In this document: positions 47,661-56,873 of the stretch, in pieces | How the letters are laid out: each line of letters opens with the position of its first letter | Numbering within the stretch: position 1 is the stretch's first letter | DNA from: Pleomorphomonas sp. NRK KF1 | GTDB lineage: Bacteria > Pseudomonadota > Alphaproteobacteria > Rhizobiales > Pleomorphomonadaceae | Reading direction: 5' to 3' | NCBI RefSeq assembly: GCF_023721755.1 | Contig: NZ_JAMDLH010000007.1 | Location: forward strand, 248,001 to 312,000 | Length of the DNA: 64,000 nucleotides | Made by a program: the position numbers and the translations under genes | The notes under the pieces: generated by a model | What the model was told of the DNA's origin: nothing | Seen by the model: the letters and a program-made list of their open reading frames with translations, nothing else | The model's database searches: none

Positions 47661-48686
47661 ATGACCCGAGTCGCTCTTTCCACCCAACACGACAAGGCGC
47701 CCTTTCTTCGTCAGACGCCCAACGGCAATGGGCGGTGGGGGGACTTTGTCTTCCAGATGGTACCCTCACAAGATCTCCAGCGTGGCTATAGCCGGGCGGT
47801 GGGCGACGATTGGCTTGTCGTTTATGATAATCCCCATGATCCAGTGGAAACCGACCTGCCTCGTTCCCGGCGCGTAATAGTCATTACGGAGCCACCTGGG
47901 CTGAAGAATTACTACGATGGCTTCCTGAAACAGTTCGGAGTCATGCTGTCTCCCTTTCCCGTTCCCGGTTTTGAAGGGCGGTTCATTCAAACCGATGTTG
48001 GCTTGCCATGGCATATTGGTCTGAACTTTTTGGATCCGTCTTATCCGGTGCCGTCACGTTGGACGTTTGAAGAACTGGAAGCGATGCCCGTTGGCGAGAA
48101 ACAGCATCGGCTGTCCGCGGTCGTATCAACAAAAAGCAAGCTTCCTCGACACCGTCGGCGTGTCGAGTTCGTGTTAGCGTTGGCGGAGCAGATGGGGGAC
48201 CAGTTTTGTCTGTTTGGACGCGGCTTCTCACGTATTGAGGACAAAGCTGAAGCCATTCTGCCTTATACCCATCATCTTGTGATAGAGAACAACACAGAAG
48301 ATAGCTTCTTCACGGAGAAGACCGCTGATGCATATCTCGGCTGGGCGCTCCCGATCTTCTCCGGTTGCAAGAACATAAATGACTTTTTCCCGGAGGACTC
48401 GATGATCTGCTTCGACCTTGATTCCCCGGACGCCGTTGAGAGAGTTGTTGCTGGCTTCGAATGCCCCATCAATCAAGATCGGCTTGCAGCGATAGCGGAG
48501 GCGCGTCGTCGCGTGATGCACGAGGCCAATCTATTCTCGAAGCTTGCCGATGTCCTCGGGGGCATGGACGCGCCTCCTCCCATCCGGGTTCACGCAGTGG
48601 TCCTTCCGAACAATGACTTCAAGAATGCTCGTCGGAGGCTAAAGAGGCGACTCTGGCTTTTGGGTAGAGGATTTATACGGCCGTGA
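47661..48686 (+). CDS. Alpha-1,3/1,4-fucosyltransferase (GT10 family)
   Basis: 341 residues. The C-terminal half has the GT10 donor-site block: HHLVIENNTEDSFFTEK, then AYLGWALPIFSG and INDFFPEDSMI. This matches the VIENS...YVTEKLYDAL pattern of Helicobacter and animal fucosyltransferases. It would transfer L-fucose from GDP-fucose to an N-acetylglucosamine or glucose unit. The N-terminus lacks a membrane anchor; a basic C-terminal tail (ARRRLKRRLWLL) could bind the membrane, as in H. pylori FutA. ATG at 47661 has a weak ribosome-binding site; a TTG at 47622 is possible. Confidence 0.85.
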   Translation: MTRVALSTQHDKAPFLRQTPNGNGRWGDFVFQMVPSQDLQRGYSRAVGDDWLVVYDNPHDPVETDLPRSRRVIVITEPPGLKNYYDGFLKQFGVMLSPFPVPGFEGRFIQTDVGLPWHIGLNFLDPSYPVPSRWTFEELEAMPVGEKQHRLSAVVSTKSKLPRHRRRVEFVLALAEQMGDQFCLFGRGFSRIEDKAEAILPYTHHLVIENNTEDSFFTEKTADAYLGWALPIFSGCKNINDFFPEDSMICFDLDSPDAVERVVAGFECPINQDRLAAIAEARRRVMHEANLFSKLADVLGGMDAPPPIRVHAVVLPNNDFKNARRRLKRRLWLLGRGFIRP

Positions 48687-48759
48687 GCTTACTCGATTAT
48701 GCTTCGCTTGAGCCGGAACGCATGGATTTCGTCGATATGAACTCCGCAGGGGGGCGGAA

Positions 48760-49872
48760 GTGAGGTTTCTTTTTTTCATTCCCAACCTGGCTGGAGGCGG
48801 AGCTGAACGGGTTGTTCTGACTGTGGCAGGGACCTTGGCGGAGCGCGGACACAAGGTTAAAATACTGGTGGTAGAATACGTTGTTGCTTATGACGTGCCG
48901 CGCGGCGTCGTCGTGGAGAGCCTTCTCCGCCCCGGCAAGAGATTCAGCAGCGGCCTGCTTGCGAAAATCGGCCTGGCGTTTCGGTTGCGTTGGCATCTTT
49001 GGAAGATGTTCAAGGAGCACCCCGCTGACCTTCATGTGGCGTCCTTGCCGTTCGCCTACGAGATTTGCCACTTGGCGCGTGTCGCCGGTACCGTTTTTCA
49101 TGTTCATAACACTCTGTCTGTCCCTCTCGGCCGGTTGGCGCTTCGTCGACCGCAGAAGGCCGCGAGGCAGCGGGCCAGGCTGGTTCGGCAGTTTCGCGAG
49201 CGCCATCTAGTGGCGGTATCTCGTGGGGTGGCTCAGGACTTGTCGCGTGAGTTTTCCGTTCCGGCTAATAATATCGATATTGTTTATAACCCATTTGATC
49301 TTCAGAAAATTATGATAATGGCAAACGGAGCGGATGCTGATATCCCTCATGATAAGTTTATATTGTTCGCTGGAAGAAACAACTCCCAGAAGAGGATAGA
49401 CTTGCTGATCGAGTCCTTCTCGATGATGGAGGGGGATGAGAAACTAGTGCTTCTAACCGAAACGGACGACCGGCTTAAGAGCTTGATCTCTTCTTCTCCA
49501 CGGACTGACTCGATAATCGTCGCTGGATTTAGGTCCAACCCCTACGCATGGATGGCGGCAGCCGAGTTGCTCGTCTTGTGCTCCGATTGGGAGGGTTTTG
49601 GCAATGTGTTGGTTGAGGCGCTGGCTTGTGGCACCAAGGTGGTGTCAACCGATTGCCCGTCTGGGCCATCAGAAATACTGATCGGGGATTTGTCGGCCAA
49701 CTTGGTGCCGGTGGGAGACGCTGTTGCATTGGCTCGTCGCATGCGGGCGGTTCTAGATGAGCCGCGTATCGGAGTAACCGATTTGTCACGATTCTCCGTT
49801 GAGGCGGCGGCCACCGCTTTTGAGCGACTTGCTGAGGCCGCGTCTGTTTCTCGTTGCGCAAATACAGCCTGA
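48760..49872 (+). CDS. Glycosyltransferase family 4 protein
   Basis: 370 residues with a GTG start behind GCAGGGGGG. FFIPNLAGGGAERVV at the N-terminus and CSDWEGFGNVLVEALACG at the C-terminus are the acceptor and donor signatures of GT4 (GT-B fold). It is a cytoplasmic or membrane-associated transferase in the fucose operon; sugar unknown. Confidence 0.88.
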   Translation: MRFLFFIPNLAGGGAERVVLTVAGTLAERGHKVKILVVEYVVAYDVPRGVVVESLLRPGKRFSSGLLAKIGLAFRLRWHLWKMFKEHPADLHVASLPFAYEICHLARVAGTVFHVHNTLSVPLGRLALRRPQKAARQRARLVRQFRERHLVAVSRGVAQDLSREFSVPANNIDIVYNPFDLQKIMIMANGADADIPHDKFILFAGRNNSQKRIDLLIESFSMMEGDEKLVLLTETDDRLKSLISSSPRTDSIIVAGFRSNPYAWMAAAELLVLCSDWEGFGNVLVEALACGTKVVSTDCPSGPSEILIGDLSANLVPVGDAVALARRMRAVLDEPRIGVTDLSRFSVEAAATAFERLAEAASVSRCANTA

Positions 49873-49946
49873 TTTCGAGCGACGCTTTCCTTATCGTCTC
49901 GTTCCCGCTAGACAGTGCGTGCATGAAGGGAGAGCGGTTCGGAAAG

Positions 49947-50768
49947 ATGAAGGGCTACGTCATCAACTTAGATCGGTCTGTCGAGCGCCTCACTCTCTTT
50001 CGGGAACGAGCAGCGAGAGTCGGCCTCAACTTCGAGCGGTTTCCGGCAATTGACGGGAAGCAGCTTTCGGACGATGTCGTAGATTTCTGGCAACAGCGCT
50101 CGAGAATATGGGGGCCATTGTTGCCCACGGAAGTCGCCTGCTTTCTATCCCACCGTGGCGTCTGGCAGAAGATTGCTTCTGGCTCCGATCCATGGGCGAT
50201 GGTGGTCGAGGATGACGTGGTTTTCTCTCCGGACGCCGGTGAGGTGCTCTCCTCTTCCGATTGGTTTCCTCAAGGTTCTCATGTCGTGAAATTTGAAACC
50301 ATGGGGAATCGGGTCGAGCTCTCAGCACGAGTGTATGCCCGAAAGGACGGGTATAAGTTGCGACGCTTGAAGGATGACCATATCGGTGCCGCAGGATACA
50401 TTCTCGACAGGGAGAGCGCACAGTTTCTGGTGGAATGGACGCGTGACCGCTGTGAGCCCGCTGACAAACTTCTCTTTCACCCGTCGCAGCTTTCATCCGC
50501 CGGCTATCCCATTCTTCAAATGACGCCGGCTCTCTGCATGCAGGATTTCCATTTGCTCACGAAGCAAGAGCTTCAGGTCGCAACCAGTTCGATTGGACCG
50601 ATTCTCAACCGGCGCCAGGGGCAGCCTCCACGTGATCGTCGGATGGGTTCTCGCCTAGTGCGGGCTCTGCGCAGAATTCTGAGGGATGTTGGCCGTATTG
50701 GCCTGCGCCTTTCAGGCATATCCGTGTTCGAGAAAATTAGGGTCCCTTCCTATCCGCCCCAGCGTTGA
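49947..50768 (+). CDS. Glycosyltransferase family 25 protein (LPS galactosyltransferase type)
   Basis: 273 residues. KGYVINLDRSVERL, LLPTEVACFLSHRGVWQ and the acid motif VVEDDVVFSPD are classic for GT25 (LgtB/LgtE, LpsA), many of which add beta-galactose to LPS or lipooligosaccharide. The ATG at 49947 begins exactly at the conserved start; ATGs at 49923 and 49854 in frame are alternatives. A basic C-terminal region may attach it to the membrane. Substrate inferred only from the family. Confidence 0.85.
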   Translation: MKGYVINLDRSVERLTLFRERAARVGLNFERFPAIDGKQLSDDVVDFWQQRSRIWGPLLPTEVACFLSHRGVWQKIASGSDPWAMVVEDDVVFSPDAGEVLSSSDWFPQGSHVVKFETMGNRVELSARVYARKDGYKLRRLKDDHIGAAGYILDRESAQFLVEWTRDRCEPADKLLFHPSQLSSAGYPILQMTPALCMQDFHLLTKQELQVATSSIGPILNRRQGQPPRDRRMGSRLVRALRRILRDVGRIGLRLSGISVFEKIRVPSYPPQR

Positions 50769-50801
50769 ATTTTCTGTCCAGGTCGGTTTCCCAGTCTACT
50801 T

Positions 50802-51668
50802 ATGGATGAAATACTCATGATCGTGACCCGTATCCACGGTGGGCTCGGAAACCAAATGTTCCAATATGCTGCTGGAAGGCGTGCGGCCATCTCTGCGGGA
50901 GTATCTCTGGGAATTGACCTTACTGCTATGGCAGATTACGACAAACGCATATATGGGCTCAACCAGTTTGTCCTAACGCCCAACGCAAGGCCGATCGACG
51001 GAAAAGCCTTTTCCAAGGGAAGGGGACTCGTACATCTTTGGCGTAAGGTCACAAAGACGTACCGAGATCGTCGCGAGAGAGGTTTTCGATTTGATCCGGA
51101 TATTCTGAACCTAAAACCTCCGGTTCGTCTTATCGGTTACTGGCAAAGCGAAAAATATTTCTCCGATGTGGCAGACACGATCCGGGCAGACTTTGCCTTG
51201 GTGCGTCCGATGGCATCCAAGCGACAAGCCGTGCTAGATCGAATTTCGGCCTGTAATTCCATATCCGTTCACGTCAGGCGGGGTGACTATGTAAGCGTTC
51301 CGAAGTATGCGAGTATATTTGGAACATGTACTCCCGAGTGGTATCGACGCGCTGTCGCTATTGCGTCCGAAGGGCTGACAGACGTGGTCTTTTTTGTGTT
51401 CTCCGACGATATGCAATGGGCGAAGGAGAACTTGGGCCTGCCAGGCAGGGTCGAATGGGTGGAGCCTCTACCCGATAAACGCGACGCCGAAGACCTTTAC
51501 CTCATGGCTGCATGCCGCGCTCACGTGATTGCAAATTCTTCCTTCAGTTGGTGGGGGGCTTGGCTAGATCCGCGTGAAGACTCTCGAGTTGTGGCGCCTT
51601 CCCGTTGGTTTTTGTCGGACAATTTCGATGCTCGCGATCTGGTTCCTGAACGCTGGGTTCGACTTTGA
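50802..51668 (+). CDS. Alpha-1,2-fucosyltransferase (GT11 family)
   Basis: 288 residues. GGLGNQMFQYAAGRRAA at the N-terminus, SVHVRRGDYVSVP in the middle and ANSSFSWWGAWLD near the C-terminus are the three conserved motifs of GT11 enzymes such as WbgL, WbsJ and FutC. The enzyme adds alpha-1,2-linked fucose to galactose, forming the H-type determinant. An ATG at 50817 may be the true start because relatives begin near MIVxRxxGGLGNQ. It lies 33 bp after the GT25 gene. Confidence 0.9.
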   Translation: MDEILMIVTRIHGGLGNQMFQYAAGRRAAISAGVSLGIDLTAMADYDKRIYGLNQFVLTPNARPIDGKAFSKGRGLVHLWRKVTKTYRDRRERGFRFDPDILNLKPPVRLIGYWQSEKYFSDVADTIRADFALVRPMASKRQAVLDRISACNSISVHVRRGDYVSVPKYASIFGTCTPEWYRRAVAIASEGLTDVVFFVFSDDMQWAKENLGLPGRVEWVEPLPDKRDAEDLYLMAACRAHVIANSSFSWWGAWLDPREDSRVVAPSRWFLSDNFDARDLVPERWVRL

Positions 51669-51730
51669 CGGGTATCTCGAGCACCTATGTTTTTACCAAC
51701 GGCCTGACTAACTTGTAGGGTTGGTTAGCG

Positions 51731-51758
51731 TTGAGCGAGTTTAGGCGTGTAAGATAAC
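51731..51758 (+). promoter_or_regulatory. Possible internal promoter before the FkbM gene
   Basis: TTGAGC (51731-51736) and GATAAC (51753-51758) are spaced by 16 bases in a 188-bp gap between the GT11 and FkbM genes. It suggests separate expression of the two methyltransferase-like genes. Confidence 0.35.
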
Positions 51759-51856
51759 AGGATGGTCGGGATCTGCGGTAGGCTGGTCGGAGCGGACAAG
51801 TAGCAGTGAACGGGAAATACGGTTGACGAGGTCACTGCTTCGGCGGATAGTTTGTA

Positions 51857-52690
51857 ATGAAACAAATGGGACTGCGTAGCGTCATGTTGGCACGGATTAG
51901 AGATAGTATTCTTAGAAAAATACTCCGTCGACTAGATTTTGATGAGGCAATGTACTTTTCAAAATACCTGATGCTGCGGCAAGGTTTCGGATCTGGTGGG
52001 GCGGCCCAAAAAGGTGGGGAGGCTGGGATCCTAAAGCTAATCTCGCGACGGGACCCTGTTGTCTTTGACGTTGGTGCCCACGTCGGCGAGTATGCGGCTA
52101 TGGTTCTCGAAAATCTGCCATCGGCAACCGTTTACGCCTTTGAACCTTCCGACGCGCACTTTGCAAGATTACAGAATGCCCTTTCGGGTGACTCCCGCGC
52201 CAAGCTTTTTAATGTCGGGTTGGCCGAGAAAGTGGGGCGTCGAAACTTGTTTAAAGCCAGCGAAGTGTCTGGACTGGCCTCCTTTGCTCAGCGTCGACTC
52301 GATCATTTCGATATAAAGATGGATCTTGTTGAAGATGTCACCGTGACGACCGTGGATGAGGTGGTGGCAGAGATTGGAATTGCCAAAATTGATCTGCTCA
52401 AAATTGATGTTGAGGGATTCGAAATAGACGTCCTAAAGGGAAGCGTCAATTCACTTGCCTCTGGCATTATTGACTTTGTCCAATTTGAGTTTGGTGGAAC
52501 CTATCTGGATACGCATACCAATTTTCAGGATATGTTTTACCTTTTTGAGAGGTATGGAATGGTGTTGGGCATAATTAAGCCAGACGGTTCCGTTCATGTA
52601 ATAGATAGGTATAGAGAGATTTACGAATACTATAATGGTGCATCGAATTGGATCGCGGGAAACCGTGATCGCCTCTCTGCGTTGGCTTGA
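51857..52690 (+). CDS. FkbM family methyltransferase
   Basis: 277 residues. VVFDVGAHVGEYAAMVL is motif I of the SAM-binding fold; VYAFEPSDAHFARLQNAL and IDLLKIDVEGFEIDVLKGS are the FkbM signature. Such enzymes O-methylate sugars and polyketides. In this cluster O-methylation of fucose or another sugar in the cap is likely, as with the methylated fucose of Rhizobium etli LPS, but that is inference. Confidence 0.87.
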   Translation: MKQMGLRSVMLARIRDSILRKILRRLDFDEAMYFSKYLMLRQGFGSGGAAQKGGEAGILKLISRRDPVVFDVGAHVGEYAAMVLENLPSATVYAFEPSDAHFARLQNALSGDSRAKLFNVGLAEKVGRRNLFKASEVSGLASFAQRRLDHFDIKMDLVEDVTVTTVDEVVAEIGIAKIDLLKIDVEGFEIDVLKGSVNSLASGIIDFVQFEFGGTYLDTHTNFQDMFYLFERYGMVLGIIKPDGSVHVIDRYREIYEYYNGASNWIAGNRDRLSALA

Positions 52691-52864
52691 ACACTGCCGT
52701 CAATCGTTGCGGAACCGTTCGACGTAATAGTGAGTTCTAGGACTTTTGTTCGTCGTGTTGTTTTCACTGTGTTAGATGTGGCGGTTCTACGTCTCGCTTG
52801 TGATCTGAGTATCTTATTGTTGGTCAACGTTCGGCGTCGGTCCGCCTCCGAGGGGTATTAGCTA

Positions 52865-53659
52865 ATGAGTGGTCGTCTTAGCTTCAGGAAGTATCTGAAA
52901 TTATCCGGATTGGACTTCCGCAAATTCTTCCGCTCTTGGGCGCTATGGTCTATTTACCGAGCTAATCGAAAAGCTTTTTTCAAACAAGCCAAAACGTCGA
53001 GCCATTTTTTTTCTACCGGAAGCGCTCTTCCGTGCCTTTGGGATCGTATGGATAAAGGGGGGATCGCGCGAGGCCAGTATTTCTTTCAAGATCTTTTGGT
53101 GGCGAGACGGATCTATGAGAGAAGACCGACCTCACATGTTGATATCGGGTCCAGAGTTGACGGCTTCGTAGCCCATGTCGCTGTTTTTATGAAAATACTC
53201 ATTTTCGACTTGAGAGATGTCGATAGCACGGATGTAAATATTGAGTTTCAAAAGCGGGACATAATGCTTGATGACCCGAAGTGGTGGGATTCGGCTGAAT
53301 CGTTGTCGTGTCTGCACGCGCTTGAACACTTTGGTTTGGGGCGCTATGGCGATTCCATTGACTTCGAAGGGCACGTTGTCGGGTTTAGAAACATGGCCAA
53401 GATGTTGAAGCCTGGTGGAGTTTTCTACTTCTCGGTCCCAATCGGAGCCAAGCAGCGTATTGAGTTTGACGCGCACCGCATTTTCTCATTGCCGTATCTT
53501 TTGTCGCTAATCGGCGATAACGGTCTCTCGGTTGCGGATTTTCACTATATTGATGATAAAGGACTTCTACATGCTAACGTCCCGGTCCACTCTGACGATG
53601 CCTCTCTCACGTTTAATTTGCGCAATGGTTGCGGGATATTTGAGCTCAGAAAGAGCTGA
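52865..53659 (+). CDS. DUF268 family protein (methyltransferase-like)
   Basis: 264 residues. HVDIGSRVDGFVAHVAVFM and LSCLHALEHFGLGRYGD are DUF268 blocks; NMAKMLKPGGVFYFSVPIG follows, giving the look of a degraded or special SAM-methyltransferase fold. DUF268 genes are frequent in polysaccharide clusters, including nematode relatives, with no settled activity. It may work with the FkbM protein. AT-rich compared with the flanks. Confidence 0.8.
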   Translation: MSGRLSFRKYLKLSGLDFRKFFRSWALWSIYRANRKAFFKQAKTSSHFFSTGSALPCLWDRMDKGGIARGQYFFQDLLVARRIYERRPTSHVDIGSRVDGFVAHVAVFMKILIFDLRDVDSTDVNIEFQKRDIMLDDPKWWDSAESLSCLHALEHFGLGRYGDSIDFEGHVVGFRNMAKMLKPGGVFYFSVPIGAKQRIEFDAHRIFSLPYLLSLIGDNGLSVADFHYIDDKGLLHANVPVHSDDASLTFNLRNGCGIFELRKS

Positions 53660-53663
53660 CGTT

Positions 53664-54476
53664 TTATTCAATTTCTGATTTAAATATTTTCCATCGCTTG
53701 TGTTTCCGTCTTAAAATGAGGTAGTTTGTATTGAATAGGCTGAACTGTATTGTCTTTACCCTTTTGGACCTGTTGCGGAGGACTAGGAACGGCTTATCCA
53801 TGATCGTGTCGAGATCGAATTCGCTTGCATTCAAGACTGCGACGTTTTTCCAATCCCTTGCAATTGCAGTAAGGCAAGCCTGATCATGACGATGTTCCTG
53901 AAATGTTGAGTCATTTGGCATTGTAGAGGGTGAGTCATCGAGGTAACGATACTCGTTCTGACAGCATAGGTTGAACCACCGAGACACGAACTCTCTGCTC
54001 CGCGGACCAATTTTTATGCCAATCACCCCGCCCATAAATTGATTATGCCCTCGTACACCAGGGAACAGGTGCAGTAGGTCGCCTTTTGTCCATGATTCCG
54101 CGGGTAAACCTAGTTCAAATATTAGTATATCTCTATCTTCTATCATTGAATTGTAGTAATCAAGTCTCCTTTTGCCGAATTTATTGACCTCGCAGCCGAC
54201 GTCAATATAATATAATATGTCCCCATCGGGAATTTTTTTCATTTGTTGAATTAGTATGTATGGCTTCCAGAGCCAGTACCCATAGCCCTTTGGATTTTTC
54301 TCTATAAAATCACCGTGACTCTGCCAGAAGGATTCCTCTCTTCTGATATCAATATCGCTCACCGTTGTTACTGATGAGAAAAACTGAGATCTCTCGGCTT
54401 GACGACTGCGGCTCTTGAGCGCCTTCCTGAACGAGGGGCGTCCTCCACCGAATGTTAGGTAGTGAATATTAGGCAT
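53664..54476 (-). CDS. Putative glycosyltransferase of polysaccharide clusters
   Basis: 270 residues from MPNIHYLTFGGG, with GGA seven bases before the ATG. KGYGYWLWKPYIL and DILYYIDVGCEVN give the nucleotide-sugar-binding look of small GT-A proteins found in O-antigen and capsule loci; FMGGVIGIKIG and HDQACLTAIAR follow. It is the only minus-strand gene of the fucose block, four bp convergent with the DUF268 gene, and among the most AT-rich genes in the window. Separate acquisition is likely. Confidence 0.6.
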   Translation of the reverse strand: MPNIHYLTFGGGRPSFRKALKSRSRQAERSQFFSSVTTVSDIDIRREESFWQSHGDFIEKNPKGYGYWLWKPYILIQQMKKIPDGDILYYIDVGCEVNKFGKRRLDYYNSMIEDRDILIFELGLPAESWTKGDLLHLFPGVRGHNQFMGGVIGIKIGPRSREFVSRWFNLCCQNEYRYLDDSPSTMPNDSTFQEHRHDQACLTAIARDWKNVAVLNASEFDLDTIMDKPFLVLRNRSKRVKTIQFSLFNTNYLILRRKHKRWKIFKSEIE

Positions 54477-54678
54477 TACTGTATCCGTGCGACTCGACCT
54501 AGCGATGCATACCACGTTTCCGGTAATTTCGAGGATCACCGTTGTCCTTGCCCTTTTTCCAGTCGAAGGGCGGCTAGTCTCGTAAGAAAAATGGGGAGCA
54601 TGAGCGCAGGGTCAAAATGCAATTCCCTGTGCTGTTATGGATGGGCGTTCCTCGCTATTTGGAAGAGCCGATTGGTCT

Positions 54679-55761
54679 TTAACGTTCAACGAATCTCCCC
54701 CCAACAGCCCGATACATCCCCTCCAGCGAGTGCCGCTCCACCGCTCGGTCGCGTCGAATCACAGGCGTCGGCGCCGCCGCAGGCGCGGCCGCCAGCGCCC
54801 TCGCCAGCTCCCCCGAATCCTTCGGCGACACCAGCGTCACGCCGGCCAGCCCTGCCGTGCACTCGGGGATGCCGCCGATGGGGCAGGAGATGATGGGGAG
54901 GTCGACGGACATGGCTTGGAGGACGGCCTGGGGGATGCCTTCGTTGGCGTAGCTTGGCAGGACGAAGACGTCGAGGGCGCGCAGCCAGGGGACGACGTCG
55001 GACTGGCGGCCGGCCATGGTGACGCGGTTGGCGAGGTTGAGTTCGGCGATTCGGGCCTTGAGGTTGGTTTCCTGCGGGCCGTCGCCGACGATCACCAGGT
55101 GGCTGTTGGGCACGCCTGTGGCCGCGAAGGCGTCGAGGAGGTAGGCGTGGCCTTTCCAGGAGCGCAGCGTGGCGACGATGCCGAAGATAAAGGCGTCTTC
55201 CGGCAGGCCGAGGGCGCGGCGGGCTTCGTGCTTATCGCCCGGCGAGAATCGGTCGGTGTCGATGCCGGTGGGCACCGAGGCGACGCGCTCTTTCGGCAGG
55301 AAGCCGTCGGCGGTGAGCTGTTCGACGATGGCCTCGCCGGTGGTCATCACGAAGTCGCAGCCGTGGCGGTAGATCCAGCGGCTGGCGAAGTTGCGCGGCA
55401 CGTTGGCCGAGATGTGGCGGGTGCGTACCACACGCGGCCGGGGCTTGAGGCCGAGGCGGGCCAGCGCCACTACCCAGGAATCGATCGACGAGTGGGTGTT
55501 GACCACATCCGGCCGCATGTCGGCGAGAAGGCGCCGCATGGCGTGCACGGCGCCGAGGCCCTTGCTCCGGAGCGGCATGGCGATGGCCGGCACGCCATAG
55601 GCGGGAGCCGCCTTCAGGATCTCGGAGGTGGGATTGGCAGCGATCGTTACCTTGTGGCCGTGCTTGATGAACACGGCGGCCTCGGTCAGCACGCGGATCT
55701 CCTGGCCGCCCCAGCCCTCGGACGCCTCGGTGTGCAGGATGGTGAGCGGTCGGTCGGTCAT
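54679..55761 (-). CDS. Glycosyltransferase family 4 protein, LPS core locus
   Basis: 360 residues. TEASEGWGGQEIRVLTEA at the N-terminus, then RTRHISANVPRNF and the C-terminal SYANEGIPQAVLQAMS of GT4 enzymes. It is the last gene of the hldD-waaF-waaC operon and overlaps the preceding gene by four bases. It probably adds an outer sugar to the inner core. Composition returns to the high GC of the chromosome. Confidence 0.9.
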   Translation of the reverse strand: MTDRPLTILHTEASEGWGGQEIRVLTEAAVFIKHGHKVTIAANPTSEILKAAPAYGVPAIAMPLRSKGLGAVHAMRRLLADMRPDVVNTHSSIDSWVVALARLGLKPRPRVVRTRHISANVPRNFASRWIYRHGCDFVMTTGEAIVEQLTADGFLPKERVASVPTGIDTDRFSPGDKHEARRALGLPEDAFIFGIVATLRSWKGHAYLLDAFAATGVPNSHLVIVGDGPQETNLKARIAELNLANRVTMAGRQSDVVPWLRALDVFVLPSYANEGIPQAVLQAMSVDLPIISCPIGGIPECTAGLAGVTLVSPKDSGELARALAAAPAAAPTPVIRRDRAVERHSLEGMYRAVGGRFVER

Positions 55762-56870
55762 TGGAAGTCCCGGTAGAGGTCGCGCCAGCGGTTCGTGGCG
55801 GCGGTGAGGTCGAAGCGGGTGGCAAGTGTCCGCGCTTTGTTGGCGCGGGCCGGCAGGTCGGCGATCACCGTGGCGAGCGCAGCGGAAAGATCGTCGGCGT
55901 CGCGGCTGGCGACGGCGCCGGCGCCGGTTGCCGCGATGTGCGAGGCGATGCCGGTGTCGGGCGTTACCACGGCCGGCAGACCGGAGGCGATGGCCTCTAG
56001 CGCCGCGTTGGGCATCGGGTCGTAGAGCGAGGGCAGGGCGAAGAGGTCGGCGGCGGCGTAGACCGGCCTGACGTCGTCGAGGCCGCCGAGCAGGCGGACG
56101 CGCTTGGCGAGGGCGAGCCGGTCGATGCGCTCGGCCAGCGCCTTGGCCCGGCGGTCGCGGCCGGCGATCAGCAGATGGGCGCCCGCAAGGCTGGGTGCGC
56201 GCAGCGCCTCAACGAGCTTGAAGGCGCCCTTGCGCTCGAAGCCGGAGCCGACGAAGGCGATCACCGGAGCGTCGTTCGGCAGACCGAAGCTTTGGCGCGC
56301 GGCCGCCTTTTCCTCAGCGCTTGCCGGCCGGAAGCGGTCGAGGTCGACGCCGTTCTCGATGACGCGGAGGCGCTGTTCGGGGACCTGGAGCCAAGTGCGC
56401 AGCTCGTCGGCGACCAGCTCGCTGTTGGCGACGAACAGCGTGCGTCCGTCGGCCACCATGCGGCGCTCGGTGTCCATCACCAGGCGATGCATGGGGTCGA
56501 ATTTGAGGGCTAGGGCGCCGAGCGGGCCGCGCTCGCGGCCGAGCCGGTCGACCCAGGCGGCGTGCACGCCGTCGCCGGCCCGGAAGATGTCGGCGCCCAC
56601 CAGCCGCTCGTGGCTCTGTACGAGATCGAAGCCGCCTTCGGCGATGAGGTCGCCGACCGCCCTCTGGAAGTGGCGGTTGCGGCCGGCGCGGGTGAAGCCG
56701 CCGCGCGCCACCTGTCGCCGCTCGAGGCCGGATGCGTCGCCGCCGGCCCAGTCCTCGGCGATCACCGTCACGCTCTCGCCGGCCGAAATCAGCGCGCCGG
56801 CGGCGGTCAGGATGAAGCGCTCGGCGCCGCCGTGCGGATCGAATCGCTTGCGGATGATGGCGAGCCGCAT
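55758..56870 (-). CDS. Glycosyltransferase family 4 protein (WaaG-like)
   Basis: 370 residues. IIRKRFDPHGGAERFIL at the N-terminus matches WaaG-type enzymes; FVANSELVADEL and LPSLYDPMPNAALEAIAS are further GT4 signatures. WaaG adds the first glucose to heptose II of the core. Donor specificity here is not shown. It starts three bases after the GT2 stop. Confidence 0.88.
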   Translation of the reverse strand: MRLAIIRKRFDPHGGAERFILTAAGALISAGESVTVIAEDWAGGDASGLERRQVARGGFTRAGRNRHFQRAVGDLIAEGGFDLVQSHERLVGADIFRAGDGVHAAWVDRLGRERGPLGALALKFDPMHRLVMDTERRMVADGRTLFVANSELVADELRTWLQVPEQRLRVIENGVDLDRFRPASAEEKAAARQSFGLPNDAPVIAFVGSGFERKGAFKLVEALRAPSLAGAHLLIAGRDRRAKALAERIDRLALAKRVRLLGGLDDVRPVYAAADLFALPSLYDPMPNAALEAIASGLPAVVTPDTGIASHIAATGAGAVASRDADDLSAALATVIADLPARANKARTLATRFDLTAATNRWRDLYRDFQ

Positions 56871-56873
56871 CGC

